Origin: Lepus europaeus
Taxonomy: Eukaryota; Chordata; Mammalia; Lagomorpha; Leporidae
Direction of reading: 5' to 3'
Assembly: GCF_033115175.1 (NCBI RefSeq)
Contig: NC_084835.1
Location: forward strand, 63,346,448 to 63,410,447
Length of the DNA stretch: 64,000 bases
This document shows, in pieces, positions 44,061 to 55,812 of the stretch. The first letter of the stretch is position 1; each line of letters starts with the position of its first letter. Made by a program: the position numbers and the translations under genes. Under the pieces are notes generated by a model. That model worked only from the letters and a program-made list of their open reading frames with translations, made no database searches and was not told the DNA's origin.

Positions 44061-45205
44061 ATCTGACTGGATTTTATGCATGTAGGGAACCCAAATGACA
44101 CATGTGAATATTCATTACACCACACAAAAAGAAACCACCATGACCGCGTCAACATAATGGTACTGAGAGAGAGTGATACTTGTTCTTCTAAGACTGGAAT
44201 GTGAGAGAAGGAAAGGTTCAGGATGAAGAAAGCATCATGGAGATAATTTGGATTTGAGTTCAGTCTGGCTCCTGGGGTGACTATAATGATTTCGGAGATG
44301 TTTGATTAATGTCCTTTCTACTCAGTGGGGAAATAAATCATTCGATGAGTCTAGATTGCATTTAACACCTCTACAATAAAAATGAGGGATTTCACAGGAA
44401 GTGATGATTTACTTGTGACGAGAGCCATAGCAATTCTGACCAAGTTACTGGAGTTGACAGCAAAAGAAATACAGTGCCCAGCAGTGGGTTGTTCCAAGCA
44501 AAAACACCCATGCTGTTTCCAGGAACATTTGGCAAGCAATTTGTGTGCAGAGAAAATAACAGCAAAGGCAAAAATGAACAAATGACAATTTAGCCATCAA
44601 TGAGTACCCTGGGGAGCCACCAAAGCTAAGGGAAAGATTTCCTGCTGTGATTTTGGAATCATAACTCTCCTTCATGACTGCGTGCAGATAAAGAAGACCT
44701 GACTTCCTGTGACCAGATCAAGGGATTTATGAGCCAGTATAAATAAATAAAAATGCTGACTAAGAGACTAAATAGTTGCTTCTATTTACTGTCTAACTGC
44801 CTCCTTTTAACTTGTATCAGAGTCATAAATAATGAAATCTGAACATTATGAATTTCATGCATGTTTCCTGGATTTGAAGTTCAAAATATGATCACATAAA
44901 GATGTGTTGAAGAGATATTATCAGATGTCCTCCCATAGACTTTATGCTATTAAAGAAGATATCAAAGTCTTCCTCTTGTCTGAAGACAAAAATAGAAGAA
45001 TCATTCTGGCTTACATTTCAGGTACTAAAATGTTTTCAACTTACAGAGATCACTGGGACGTGGAAAGGGACATCTGAAAATCTTTGGGAAATAGAGATTT
45101 GTTTGAGGCCAGAAAAGAATGTATCTACTCCTTAATTTCAAATGTTGGGCAGATCTCTCTCCCTCAAATACAGATGTGATAGAGTCTTTTTGCCTTTGAA
45201 AAATA
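44061..45205. other. Unassigned, repeat-poor interval (about 1.1 kb)
   Basis: No SINE or L1 recognised. Short frames only (largest 76 codons, no domain). Confidence 0.45.
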
Positions 45206-45209
45206 TGGA

Positions 45210-45540
45210 ACAGGGTCTGGTATTGTGGAATAGTGTATTAAGCCTCTACTTGTGATGCCAATATCCCATATCAGAGCACTGATTCAAGTCCTGGCTGCTC
45301 CATTTTCCATCCAGCTTCTTGCCAATGCACCTGGGGAAGCAACAGAAGATGGCCCAAGCACTTGAGCCCCTTGTGGAAGACCTGGTTGGAGTTCCTGATT
45401 CCTAGCTTCAGTCTGTCCCAGCCATGGTTGTTGCTGTCATTTGCAGGAGTGAACCAGCAGATGAAAGATATCGTTCTGCCTGTTTCTCCCTCTACCTCCG
45501 CCCCTCTCCTTTGAAATAAATTTTAAAAAAAAAAGTCTTT
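45210..45540 (+). mobile_element. CSINE, old
   Basis: Starts 'cagggtctggtattgtggaa', ends 'gaaataaattttaaaaaaaa'. Confidence 0.85.
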
Positions 45541-45609
45541 AAAAAAATGAAAGAAACTTTATCAAACCAATTTGTTTTTTAAAAATAAGGGTATTAAAAA
45601 TTGTTCTTC

Positions 45610-45945
45610 TGGCCGGCGCCGTGGCTTAACAGGCTAATCCTCCACCTTGCGGCGCCGGCACACCGGGTTCTAGTCCCGGTTGGGGCACCAGATTCTATCC
45701 CGGTTGCCCCTCTTCCAGGCCAGCTTCCTGCTATGGCCCGGGAAGGCAGTGGAGGATGGCCCAAGTGCTTGGGCCCCTGCACCTGCATGGGAGACAGGAG
45801 AAGCACCTGGCTCCTGGCTTCGGATCAGTGAGATGTGCCTGCCGCAGCGGCCATTGGAGGGTGAACAATGGCAAAAAGGAAGACCTTTCTCTCTGCCTCT
45901 CTCTCTCTCTCTCACTATCCACTCTGCCTGTCAAAAAAAAAATGT
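45610..45945 (+). mobile_element. CSINE2 inserted at the 5' end of an older CSINE
   Basis: Near-consensus head 'ggccggcgccgtggcttaac' and an A9-10 tail. The following older SINE begins immediately after. Confidence 0.94.
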
Positions 45946-46278
45946 TTTTCTGTTGTGGCTTAGCAGATTAAGCTGCCTATGACACTGGCATCCCATATAA
46001 GCACTGGTTTGAGTCCAGGCTGCTTCACTTCCTATCCAGCTCCCTGCTAATGTGCCTGGGAAAGCAGCAGGATATGGCTCAAGAACTTGGGCCCCTGTCA
46101 CTCACATGGGAGACCCGAATAGAGTTCCAGGCTCCTGGCTTCAGCCTGGCTCAGCCCCAGCTGTTCAGGCCATTTGCAGAGTGAATCAGTGGATAGAAGA
46201 TCTCTTTCTTCCTCTCTCTGTCTCTCCCCCACCCCCAGCCCTGTAACTCTGCCTTTCAAATAGATACTGTTAAAAAAA
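45946..46278 (+). mobile_element. CSINE, older host copy
   Basis: Head 'gttgtggcttagcagattaa', tail 'caaatagatactgttaaaaa'. The flanks of the whole pair, 'aaaaattgttcttctg' (about 45,596) and 'aaaaattgtacttctg' (about 46,276), are the older copy's duplication. Confidence 0.85.
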
Positions 46279-46369
46279 AATTGTACTTCTGTTGAAGATA
46301 AATGAAGCAAACTGTGTCTTATATCAGCTGTTATTACTGTACTTAATATTTTCAAAGTCATGATTGCTC

Positions 46370-46700
46370 TTTTCTTTTTTAAGATTTTATTTATCTGAAA
46401 GCAGAGGGAGGGAGGGAGGGAGAGAGAGAGAGAATCTTCTATCCTCTGGTTCACTCCCCAAATGGCCACAACATTCAGGGCTGGACCAGGCCAAAGCCAG
46501 GAGCCTAGAACTCCATCCAGGTCTCCAATGTGGGTGGCAGGGACCCAAGTACTTGGGCTATTCTCCTCTGTCTTCCCAGGTGCATTAGAAGGGAGCTGGC
46601 TCAGAAGCAGAGCAGCCAGGACACAAACCAGCAGTCTCCAATATAGGATGGCAACGTCATAGGCAGTAGTTTACCTGCCCTGTGCCACAATGCAATCCCT
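46370..46700 (-). mobile_element. CSINE, minus strand, with (GGGA)n
   Basis: Starts 'cttttttaagattttattta'. The purine block is expanded to GAGGGAGGGAGGGAGGG (46,405-46,421), which is G-quadruplex capable. Ends 'gccacaatgcaatccc'. Confidence 0.85.
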
Positions 46701-47069
46701 TCTCTCTCTTTTCTAAATCATCACTATGACCTTACTGAATATTTAATTGCATAGTTATTAATCTATTGAGGGCCATTTTATTCTTGACTACAATTTGCTA
46801 TGTCATGTTTTACAAAAGATCCTTTTGCTCATATGTTGTGAGAAAAGTGTACTTCCTTCTTCCCAAATTCCCCATCTCACACCAAGACTAAATTAGTCTC
46901 CTTGAGATCAAGGATCACGTTTGTCTTATTCACAGCTATATTCCCAGTCCTTTATACATACTAGATACTCAACACGCGTTTGTGGAGAAAGTGACTGGAC
47001 TGAGGTGGAAGCCTGTTTCTGAGGTGATGTGAAGGACAAAGTGGAAGGGACAGGTGTAAAGAGAAATTC

Positions 47070-47340
47070 AGGGCCAGTGCCATGGCTCACTAGGCTAATC
47101 CTCCGCCTGCGGCGCTGGCACCTTGGGTTCTAGTCCCGGTTGGGGCGCCGGATTCTGTCCCCGTTGCTCCTCTTCCAGTCCGGCTCTCTGCTGTGGCCCA
47201 GGAGGGCAGCAGAGGATGGCTCAAGTGCTTGGGCCCTGCACCCCATGGGAGACCAGGAGGAAGCGCCTGGCTCCTGGCTTCAGATCGGCACAGCACACTG
47301 GCCGCAGTGGCCATTTGGGGAGTGAACCAACAAAAGGAAG

Positions 47341-47379
<39 letters not shown>

Positions 47380-47422
47380 ACTAACTCTACCTGTCAAGAG
47401 AGAGAGCAAGAGAGAGAGAGAG
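47070..47422 (+). mobile_element. CSINE2 with (CT)n and GA-rich tail
   Basis: Head 'gggccagtgccatggctcac'. The CT block is expanded at about 47,345-47,374. The tail has become GA-rich instead of A-rich. Duplication 'agagaaattcag' / 'agagaaatccag'. Confidence 0.92.
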
Positions 47423-47589
47423 AGAGAAATCCAGTAACATTCCCAGCTGCCACAAAAGAGCAACACAATTCCAGCTCCTCTTGGAGAATTGCCTCTACCA
47501 TGACTATCCCAAGCAATGGGAAGCTCCTAGGAATGCCTGAGGCAATACCAATGGTCTAAAGTTTCCCATTCATGGAACTAAGAGTCAAG

Positions 47590-47830
47590 GAAATCAGCAT
47601 CGCAGTTAGGGTATTGCCTTGTAGCTAAGAGACGCTGCAGCTAATTAGGCAATCATACTAGGTGTATGATGCGGACAAATTGTTTAATTTCTATGCGCTT
47701 TAGTGTCACCACTTACAAATGGGAATACCTACCTCCTCGGGCGATATGACTACAAATGAGTTAATACATAGGACGTGCTCGAAACAGCACTGATCTTGCC
47801 CATAAAAAGTGCTGAGCAGGCATTCCATGT
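47590..47830 (+). mobile_element. MIR
   Basis: 'caaattgtttaatttctatg', 'acttacaaatgggaatacct' and 'gagttaatacataggacgtg' follow the MIR order. Confidence 0.65.
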
Positions 47831-47859
47831 TGCTTCATAATTCCTCTAAAGAAGCCAGC

Positions 47860-47985
47860 AAGCAGGCCTGGAGGACAGGATTACTTGTATCTCTGCCACT
47901 AACTGGCTATGCGAGCTACCGTTGCCATCTCTGGGCTTCTGTCTTTGCACCTGTCAAATGAAGATTTGGGCCTCCATCTCTGACC
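47860..47985 (+). mobile_element. MIR fragment
   Basis: 'tgccactaactggctatgcg' and 'ctgtcaaatgaagatttggg' match the MIR core. Confidence 0.55.
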
Positions 47986-48505
47986 TTCTAAAATAGAAAT
48001 GCACAGAATGGTTGCCACAAGCAAATTATACAATGAACGTGTAAGTACCACACTAAGGCAAAGCAAATGTAATTTCAGCTTTTAGTTGCTGATTTAGGAT
48101 ATATTCAGTACTTTAGCCACTATGCATGTATTTTAATAGTAATTCCTAAATCTTCTAAGTCCCATTTGCACTGCAAGTATAAAATTAAGTGGGCACAAAA
48201 GAAAATAAGGCAACTGCAGGTTTGCTTTAGTAAGATAGTTTTTCATGCTCACTAGCAATTTCTTTGTCTTTCTCTCCTCCTCTCTTTTCCCATCTGTTTC
48301 CTCTCAAACTTTCCCTCCTCTTGTCACTCAGAGTCATGGATATGGATTTCTAGAGCTAGAAGCATCTTTCTCTTCTTGATGGACCTATAATTAACTATAT
48401 GCCCGCCCTTTTTAAAAATGGTATTTTTCATTCATTTTTTTTTCTTCTAGGAATGAACTTGACTGACTGATATATTTGTCTCAAAAGGATTTGTTTAGCT
48501 AAGCT
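47986..48505. other. Unassigned sequence
   Basis: No recognised feature. Confidence 0.45.
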
Positions 48506-48509
48506 TGGG

Positions 48510-48810
48510 GATATTTGGTATACTAGTGCATTATTAAGTGCTTTGTTACTACAATGAAATCACTGAGCCTAATTCTAGCAAGGAAAGAAGTTGATTTGGG
48601 TTCATGGTTCTGGAAGCTCATAGTCCAAGATCAGATGGCCCCATTGATTTGGTCTTGCTACCTTGATCACCTAATCCTATCTAATCCCTTCTCAAAGGTC
48701 CCACCTCTAAACACCAAAAGATAAGTTTTCCCCACTCTTAGTACCATCAATTTATGACTTGGGTTTAAACTCCTGCATGAGTTCAGGAGCTAAATATTCA
48801 AACCATAGCA
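48510..48810 (-). mobile_element. MST/MLT1-type MaLR LTR, minus strand
   Basis: 'gtgctttgttactacaatga', 'gggttcatggttctggaagc', 'cctaatcctatctaatccct', 'tctcaaaggtcccacctcta' and 'tcaaaccatagcaata' read as the reverse complement of the LTR from its 3' to its 5' end. Confidence 0.75.
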
Positions 48811-49119
48811 ATAAGTACAGTCTACCATGAATCTGTAATGCTGGAGAACTATACAACCATATATGTCTATTGAGAAAAATATAAAATTAATCCATGGCAG
48901 TTCATGTATTGATTATGTGGGTTTTCTCTGCTTGGTATTCACTAGAATGTAACTACAGGCCAAAATCTACACAAATAGAGTATAAATATATTTGCCTTAA
49001 CATAGAGTAGACTTTATAAAACATATAATCATAGCATGTTAGAACTGGAAAAGATCTTAGACTTTATCCAGGCCAAATTTGATGACTTAAAAAAAGTTAG
49101 ATGAAGTGGTAAGAAAGAC

Positions 49120-49470
49120 AGTTCATCTCTGTGGTGTTATTTCCAGAACCTCATAACCCAAGTCTAATCATGAGAAGAACATCAATTAGACAAACCCAGA
49201 CTGGGGGAACAACCTATGAGATACCTGGCTGGTACTTTCATAGCCAAGGTTATGAAAAACAAGGAAAGACTTAGAAGCAATCACGGACCACAGGAGACTG
49301 GGAGTTAACAATAATATGTTGTTTCAGTTTGGAGAAATGAACCACTGTATTTTAATGTGTTAACAAGGGGTTGTTAACTGGATAGAGGGGTTTATGTAAC
49401 ATTCTGAATTCTCTTTGTAACTTTTCCACTACTCTAAAATGATGGCAGAACATTTATTGAAAAATTATTA
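49120..49470 (+). mobile_element. Old L1M-type 3' UTR fragment
   Basis: 'aagaacatcaattagacaaa', 'aaaaacaaggaaagacttag' and 'aacttttccactactctaaa' resemble the 3' end of old L1M elements. Confidence 0.5.
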
Positions 49471-49667
49471 GAAATGTCTAATGGCAATAATTCCCCCCCC
49501 CCATTTGCTTTGGTTCTGGATTATAGCACTTGACTGTTTCAGAGGTCAAGGCTTTTAGTAAATACATAGCTGCCATCAATGGGAAATTTAACACGAGCAT
49601 CCCTAACTTCTCTATTTTTTCAAAGAATATTTCTAGGTACACATTTCCCCATGAGTTTTCATTCTTT

Positions 49668-49987
49668 GTTGTTTTAAATATTTATTTGTCTATTTGAAAG
49701 GCAGAGCTACCAAGAGGCAGAGGCAGAGAGAGAGAGAGAGATCTTTCACCTGCTGGCCCACTCCCCAGATGGCTGTAACGGCCGGAGCTGTGCCGATCCA
49801 AAGCCAGGAGCCAGGAGCCTCCTCCAGGTCTCCCACGTGGGTGCAGGGGCCCAAGGACTTGGGCCTCTTCTATTTCTTTCCCAAGCCATAGCAGAGAGCT
49901 GGATTAGAAGTGTAGCAAACCTGTGCCCATATGGGATGCTGGCACTGCAGGTGGCAGGCTTACCTGCCACGCCACAGCGCTGGCCCC
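49668..49987 (-). mobile_element. CSINE, minus strand
   Basis: Starts 'gttttaaatatttatttgtc', ends 'cacagcgctggcccctg'. Flanks 'tgagttttcatt' / 'tgagtgttcatt'. Confidence 0.9.
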
Positions 49988-50865
49988 TGAGTGTTCATTT
50001 TTAATCATTCTAAATAAAATTTTGCCAGCAGTAGAATAGAATTTTATAAATAGCTTTTTCAAATTACATAGAGTATAGACTTTTCCTAAAAGAGCTGTTT
50101 AAAAAGATAAGCTGTTTCACTCTGAAGTCGATATGGAAGGAGAAGCCAGTGATAGAATTTGTCTGATTATTTCCTTTTACAGCTACTTAAATGGATTAAA
50201 TATGAGCTCTGAAAAGATTTTTGTGTCTTTATGAGTTCCTTAGCACTCCCATAGGATTTTTTTTTCAACTGTGAGATTAAGACTATCACTTTTAGTCATG
50301 TTTTATAAGAGAAGTATGAGAAAATATATATTAGCTTGCTGCTTAATCAACATAGTCATGTAATAGTTATGTTACTTTTACAATGTGGTGGCATGAATTT
50401 AGTAGTAGTTAATAAATTGGCATAAATTCACACTTGTTCTATTCATCCCAAAGAAAAACAGGAACTTAGATACAATGGGAAGGTAAGTTATACAGAAAAA
50501 TATGCTTGCTTCACAGTCAGATTATGAAGAAAAACAAATCTTCCACATATTCAATTCCACCTCGTCCATAATCATATTTGTAAAGCATGAAAGATAAGAA
50601 ATGGGACTTCGAGTTGGTGGTGGAAACACGTAGGGATATCATAACGATATTATCTTGGATGGAAACAGAATGCTGTGGAAAAATTCTCATCTATGTCATG
50701 TGACTCCATCCTGTGGAACAAAGCAGCCCCTTCTTAGGTCAGCCAGAATTTGGGCACTTGAGTGCAAGGGAGAAAGTCAACAGCAACTCTGTGCAGTAAT
50801 CATGCGGATATCTTAAATTTGTCCTCTCAACATCCCAAATGTTTGTCGAATGATCCTCTTAACAT
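49988..50865. other. Unassigned, SINE-free interval
   Basis: No repeat family or gene recognised. Confidence 0.4.
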
Positions 50866-51010
50866 TTTACCTGAAGACACTGGTCTTTCTACTGTAGCTG
50901 TACCTTAGAATCAGCCGGGGAGGTGATTTTTAAACTACTGCTAGTTCAGGCCACACCCCCAAAGCAAGTCTTCATAACCTGAAAGTGGGCGTCCAGGCCC
51001 AGGATCTTCT
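50866..51010. mobile_element. Possible hAT MITE fragment
   Basis: 'taccttagaatcagccgggg' and 'aggtgatttttaaactactg' have the look of an old hAT-type (MER-numbered) MITE. Weak assignment. Confidence 0.3.
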
Positions 51011-51775
51011 AGGCCTTGGTCAGTACGTGGTCAAGGATGAGAAGAATTGCACTCGGGGCTCTGAGACTCCTGGCACTCGCAGGAGCACGTTGCTTCCCCT
51101 GGAACCATCTGGAACCATGACTGTGGGTGCTCCTGGCTGGGGTGGAGCAGGGCACCCACATTTCTTTCCCAGACTTTTCTTCTTCTTCCCTCCCTAGGCC
51201 CTTAGCAGTGACTCCCAGGTCATCTGATCAGTACCCCCTTCTCTGCCACTGTCACTCTATTCTTTGAAGAGTTTAATTCCTTGAGTTAGTTTCTCGCGCG
51301 CGCTCTCCCCCGCTCCCCTCTCCTTTTTCTCCTCCTCCTCCGAAGCCATGCTAGAATTTTCCAAGAAATACATCATATCATTGTTAAATTAGAGTCTGTT
51401 ATGCCTTTTAAGTTCAACAAACATAAACACAGTATCTCATTAGAAAATGGAAACAGAAATGACAGATGCAGGGAGTGGCAGAATATGTGTCTCTTGGGTG
51501 CCCTTCTCGTCTACCTCTGTTTTTGCTGTTTATCTGTTCATCCTGGAAGACTCTTACCATGATCCTCACCCACCCCCATTCAGGTCTTGCCTTCCCACTC
51601 ACCTGCATCCCTAGCCTTCCCATTTCTCCCCTCTTCTTAATTATTCTCCATAGCACTTAGCACCAGGTGGCATAATATATTTATTTCAATTATTGGCTTA
51701 TTTAGTGTCTTTCTCCCACACAGGAGTATTTGTTTTGTTCACTGCTCTATACAATGCCTGGTGCACCATAGATGG
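51011..51775. other. Unassigned; includes a small CG-rich pocket
   Basis: 51,290-51,345 holds 'ctcgcgcgcgctctcccccg', which is unusual in the surrounding AT-rich DNA. No gene recognised. The part at 51,690-51,770 is L2-like. Confidence 0.35.
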
Positions 51776-52127
51776 TCAGCTGTCCTTATCCACAGGTTCT
51801 GCATCTGTGGATTCAACCAATTCTGGATTGAAAAAGAAAAAAATATGCAAATCGGGAACAAAAACTTGTGTTTGTACTGAGCACATAGAGACTTTTTTCC
51901 TGTTATTATTCTCTCAAGAGTTCAGTATCACAACTATTTACCTAGCATTTACATTGTTTGATATGTTAGAAGTCATAAAGAGAGGATTAAAGTGTACGGG
52001 AAGATGTGTACAGGTTCCATGCAAATACGACACTATCGTATACATGGGACTTGGGCACCTGTGGATTTTGGTATCCCCAGGGGTCCAGCATCCAATCCTG
52101 CATGGATATCCTGGGACAATTGTACTT
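51776..52127 (-). mobile_element. MER2 (Tigger-derived MITE), nearly complete, minus strand
   Basis: Left end 'cagctgtccttatccacagg', then 'gtggattcaaccaattctgg'. Right part 'ttaaagtgtacgggaagatg', 'ttttggtatccccagggg', ending 'tcctgggacaattg'. Both inverted ends are present. The 152-codon frame at 51,693-52,151 is a by-product. Confidence 0.82.
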
Positions 52128-52139
52128 ATAACTATTTAT

Positions 52140-52320
52140 TTAAATAATTAAGTAACCCTCTGAGGTGGGTCCTATCTTGATTCTGATTGTAACTGCATCT
52201 TGAGTCATGAAGGAATCTGTCTAAGGAACTCCAGCTAGTAAGTGGTGGCAGAAGGATCAAGATTCATTACCCAGAGATTGGGCAACTACACATCCATCAC
52301 CCTGCACTGCTTTTCTCTAT
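52140..52320 (-). mobile_element. MIR/L2-like fragment
   Basis: 'taaccctctgaggtgggtcc' and 'aactccagctagtaagtggt' resemble an antisense-side MIR core. Weak. Confidence 0.4.
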
Positions 52321-52690
52321 GTGTTAAGCGGAAGACTTATCTCTTAACTCTGTTAAGAAAGGCTAGATTTTGAGGTAGAAAAGAAACTAGGGAATATTAT
52401 ATAGGTGAGCTCTTTCTATGCCTATTTGATCAGTCATTGTAGTTTTATTTAGACAGTAAGACAGTACGAATCTGAAATCTATTTTAATAATTAAACCCAA
52501 ATATTGTAGAGGTATTCCAGGTTTTAAAGAGAAGTGTACCCAGTGTATTCAGAGAACAAAAAAAAGACAAGAGGGTGCAGGAGTGGTAGAGAGAAGTTAT
52601 ATATCCTCTGCACAATTCTATGAGAAAATACGCTAGGTGAAGAAATTTTTATTTCAATTTTCCACTTACATAGGTTGAAAATGAATTCTT

Positions 52691-53006
52691 GTTTTTTAAA
52701 ATGTCTTACTTATTTGAAAGGCAGAGATACAGAGAGAAAAGAGCGATCTCCCATCTACTGGCTTACTCCCCAAATGGCCCCAATGGCTGGGGGTGGGCCA
52801 GTCAAAAGCCAGGAGCAAGGACCTTCTTCCAGGTTTCCCACGTGGGTGCAGGGGCCCAAATACCTGGGCTGTCTTCTGTGGCTTGCCCAGTTGCGTCAGC
52901 CGGGAGCCAGATGGGAAGTGGAGCAGGCAGGATTCGAACTGGTGCCCAACAGGGCCTGCCAGCATGGCAGGCAGAGGCTTAACCTTCTGTGATGCTGTGC
53001 CGGCCC
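52691..53006 (-). mobile_element. CSINE, minus strand
   Basis: A perfect 15-bp duplication TGAAAATGAATTCTT lies at 52,676-52,690 and 53,007-53,021. Body and head (ending 'gctgtgccggccc') are intact. Confidence 0.94.
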
Positions 53007-53267
53007 TGAAAATGAATTCTTTATGATTGATAAATGAATGTATCTTTTTGATTGTCCAAAAGAGGAAAGCATAATTTTAGCTCACCAGCATTAAGGATAA
53101 ATGCATTGTAGGTTTTATAGAAACAGTTTTAAGATGATTTAAATAAATAAATAGAATATTAAATTCTAAAAATTCTATATGTGATAGGTATTCCAAAAGA
53201 AACCTTTTATTGACTGTCTTAAATAATATAACACAGGTATTGCATATTATATAGTTTATGATGCCAA

Positions 53268-53433
53268 TCTGATGGTGCAGGGACTCAAGCACTCAGGCTA
53301 CCTTCTACTGCTTTCCCAGGCCATAGCAGGAGCTGGATCAGAAGAGAAGCAGCTGGGATATGAACCGGTGCTCCTGTGGGATGTTGACACCGCAGGTAGA
53401 GGCTTAGCCCACTATGCCATAGTACTGGCCCCA
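53268..53433 (-). mobile_element. CSINE head-half fragment, minus strand
   Basis: 'ggtgcagggactcaagcact' through 'ccatagtactggcccc'. The tail half is missing. Confidence 0.8.
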
Positions 53434-53796
53434 AATTTTAATTCTTTAATGTTTTACAAGTGTATATTCTATAAATATGAATCTATTAGCAATTGTTTCA
53501 TTTTTATTTGATTTCCAGATTTCATATACTAATTTTATTATTGTTACTCAATAAGTCTTCTAATGATCCAGAACAGCACTTTTTTGTCTTCCTGCTAAAT
53601 TATAAATTTTCTCTTATATCATCTCACTGCTGTGGTTAATTCCTCACACACAAGTTCACAGGACATCTGACAAGATTCTGTTGCATGGGAAAGTGTCTGA
53701 TAAGTGCATTTTATTGTTTTGTGAGTACAGTAACTTTTTTATGTCTAGGTAGTAGAGGGTACTATTCCAATTGACTATGTTTAAAATGTCCCCCTC
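53434..53796. other. Unassigned AT-rich sequence
   Basis: No recognised feature. Confidence 0.45.
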
Positions 53797-54098
53797 TGTA
53801 TGCATTTGGCACGGCAGTTAAGTCACCTTTGGGACACCTGCATCCCATGTCCAAGTGCTGAGTTTGAGTCCTGGCTACTCCGCTTCCCATCATGGGAGGC
53901 ATCCTTGGAGGCAGCAGGTGATGGTTAAAGTAATTGGATTCCTGCAACCCATGTGGGAGACCTGGATTAAATTCCAGGCTCCTGGCTTTGGCTTGGCCCA
54001 GCTCTGGCTATTGCAGCATGAAGCAGCAAATGGTTGATTTCCTTCATCTGTCCCTCTGCCTTTCAAATTAAAATGAAAATGCATAAAGATAATATTTA
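53797..54098 (+). mobile_element. CSINE, old
   Basis: 'tgcatttggcacggcagtta' to 'ctgcctttcaaattaaaatg'. Confidence 0.82.
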
Positions 54099-54116
54099 AA
54101 AAGTCCATCCTTCTTG

Positions 54117-54420
54117 GGATGGATGCTTTGATGTAGTAGTTAGGATAGTGCTTGAGACTCCGACATCCCGACGTCCCGACATCCCGCATCAGCGAGTCTG
54201 AGTTTGAACCCTGGCTCCGTTCTTATTCCAGCTTCCTGTTAATGCACACCCTGGGAAGAAGGTGATGATTCAAGTAATTCGATCCCTGCCACCCCGTGGG
54301 AGATCTGGGTTGTAGTCCTGGTTCCTGGCTTCAGCCTGGCCCTGCCATGAGTTGAGGGCATTTGGGGAGTGAACCAGCAAATGGGTGATTTTTCCCACTC
54401 TCACTCTACTTCTCAAAGGA
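54117..54420 (+). mobile_element. CSINE, old, with 9-bp triplication
   Basis: 'gggatggatgctttgatgta' to 'tctacttctcaaag'. The unit cgacatccc / cgacgtccc occurs three times in tandem at about 54,160-54,186. Confidence 0.8.
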
Positions 54421-54484
54421 ATAAGAGCTGGCTGAAGCGAGCAGTTCCTTCTCCAGGATAACTTAACTCTCCAGGTCAGGTCTA

Positions 54485-54720
54485 AGGACCCAATGACTAA
54501 GGCACAGACTCTGGAGGCAAATGCATCTTTCTCCTGTCCTGGCTCTCATGACTTGACACGGGGCAAGGTTTGCATTTATTTGATTCTTTGTCATAAGAAG
54601 TAATAATGAGCATCTCAGAGTCGTCACAAGACATACAGACATGATACAGTGCTGCTATCTGGTAAAGATTCAACATATCATAGGGCTTATTATTCAAATG
54701 ACTACCTCTCCAGTGACTGA
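54485..54720 (+). mobile_element. MIR
   Basis: 'ggcacagactctggaggcaa', 'cctggctctcatgacttgac' and 'aagtaataatgagcatctca' follow the MIR order; its end meets the next CSINE. Confidence 0.5.
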
Positions 54721-54751
54721 GGTTCAAGGTGAAAAGCAAGAGCAAGGAAAA

Positions 54752-55070
54752 GGCAGCTGTGGCACAGTGGGTTAAGTCAGCATTTGGAACACCCACATCC
54801 CATATGGGAGTTCCTAAGAGTGAGTCCCATCTCTGCTTCTGACTCCAGCTTCCTGCTAATGTGCCCTCTTGGAGGCCGTAGGTGATGACTCAAGTATACG
54901 GGTTCCTGCCACCCATGCTGGGAGACCCAGATGGAGTTCCTGTTTTCTAGCTTAGGCCTGGATCAGTCCTGGATGTTGTGGACATTAAAGGGGTGGGCTG
55001 GGGGAGGTGGTGAAGTAGCAGATGAAAGATCTCTCTCATTCTGCCTTTCAAGTAAATTTAAAAAGAACAA
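54752..55070 (+). mobile_element. CSINE, old
   Basis: 'aggcagctgtggcacagtgg' to 'ctgcctttcaagtaaattta'. Confidence 0.85.
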
Positions 55071-55084
55071 CTTTCTGAAAGTTC

Positions 55085-55480
55085 CCTTTGTGTTTAGCAT
55101 GAAATCCAAAGCTCTCATCATCCTGTAGGTGCTGGACCCTGCTGTTCCCACTGATCCATCGGTGCCCACAGTGCTCTGGTCACTGTGTCTGCCATGGAGT
55201 CTCAAGCACACCAAGCGCATTCTACAGTTTGTGTCATGCTGTTCTGGGTTCTGCCTGAAACGAGACCCTTTGCCTGTATCTCCTTCATCTCTTAGGTCTT
55301 AAATGCTTTAGAGATGCTTTCTCTGATTTCTCAGTTGAAGTCCCATTCTGCCTTTCATCACACTTTGTTTTTAAACTTTGCATTGAGTCACTTATTACAA
55401 TGCACAGTTGTATAATCACTTGTGTGACTATTTGTTGAATGTGCACATCTGTGCTTCCAGGTCAAGTTTGGGTCTGTTCT
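55085..55480 (+). mobile_element. LINE-2 3' region
   Basis: 'gcatgaaatccaaagctctc', 'tcttaggtcttaaatgcttt' and 'gagatgctttctctgatttc' resemble the conserved L2 3' part in order. Confidence 0.6.
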
Positions 55481-55808
55481 TTTGTTCATTTATTGCATTC
55501 AGTTTTCAGAGCAGTGGGGAGAGGGGACTTATGGTACTGTGCAGATGTACTAGGTAACAATGCATAAAACACAAACTCCCAGTGGCTTATACAACATTTG
55601 TTTTTCACTCGAGTCTGTGGGTAAGCTCTTGCCTGCCTTGGCTTGGCTGGGGTTGCATGTTGGCTTCCTTCTCTCAGATGTGCTGTCATTCAAGGGCCCA
55701 GGCTGAACAGGAAGTGGTAGTGTGAGCATGTCCCCCAGGGGGAGGGCAGAACACAGGGTGCTTCTCAAAGCCTCTGCTGCGAACAGACCCACCCTCTTGT
55801 CAGCCAGT
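55481..55808. other. Unassigned; old dispersed repeat likely
   Basis: 'actcccagtggcttatacaa' and 'actcgagtctgtgggtaagc' have the sound of a mammal-wide repeat, but I cannot name it. Confidence 0.35.
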
Positions 55809-55812
55809 ATTC

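Noticed and set aside
51693-52151. 152-codon plus-strand frame
   Set aside because: It lies mostly in a MER2 element read in the antisense direction and shows no protein domain.
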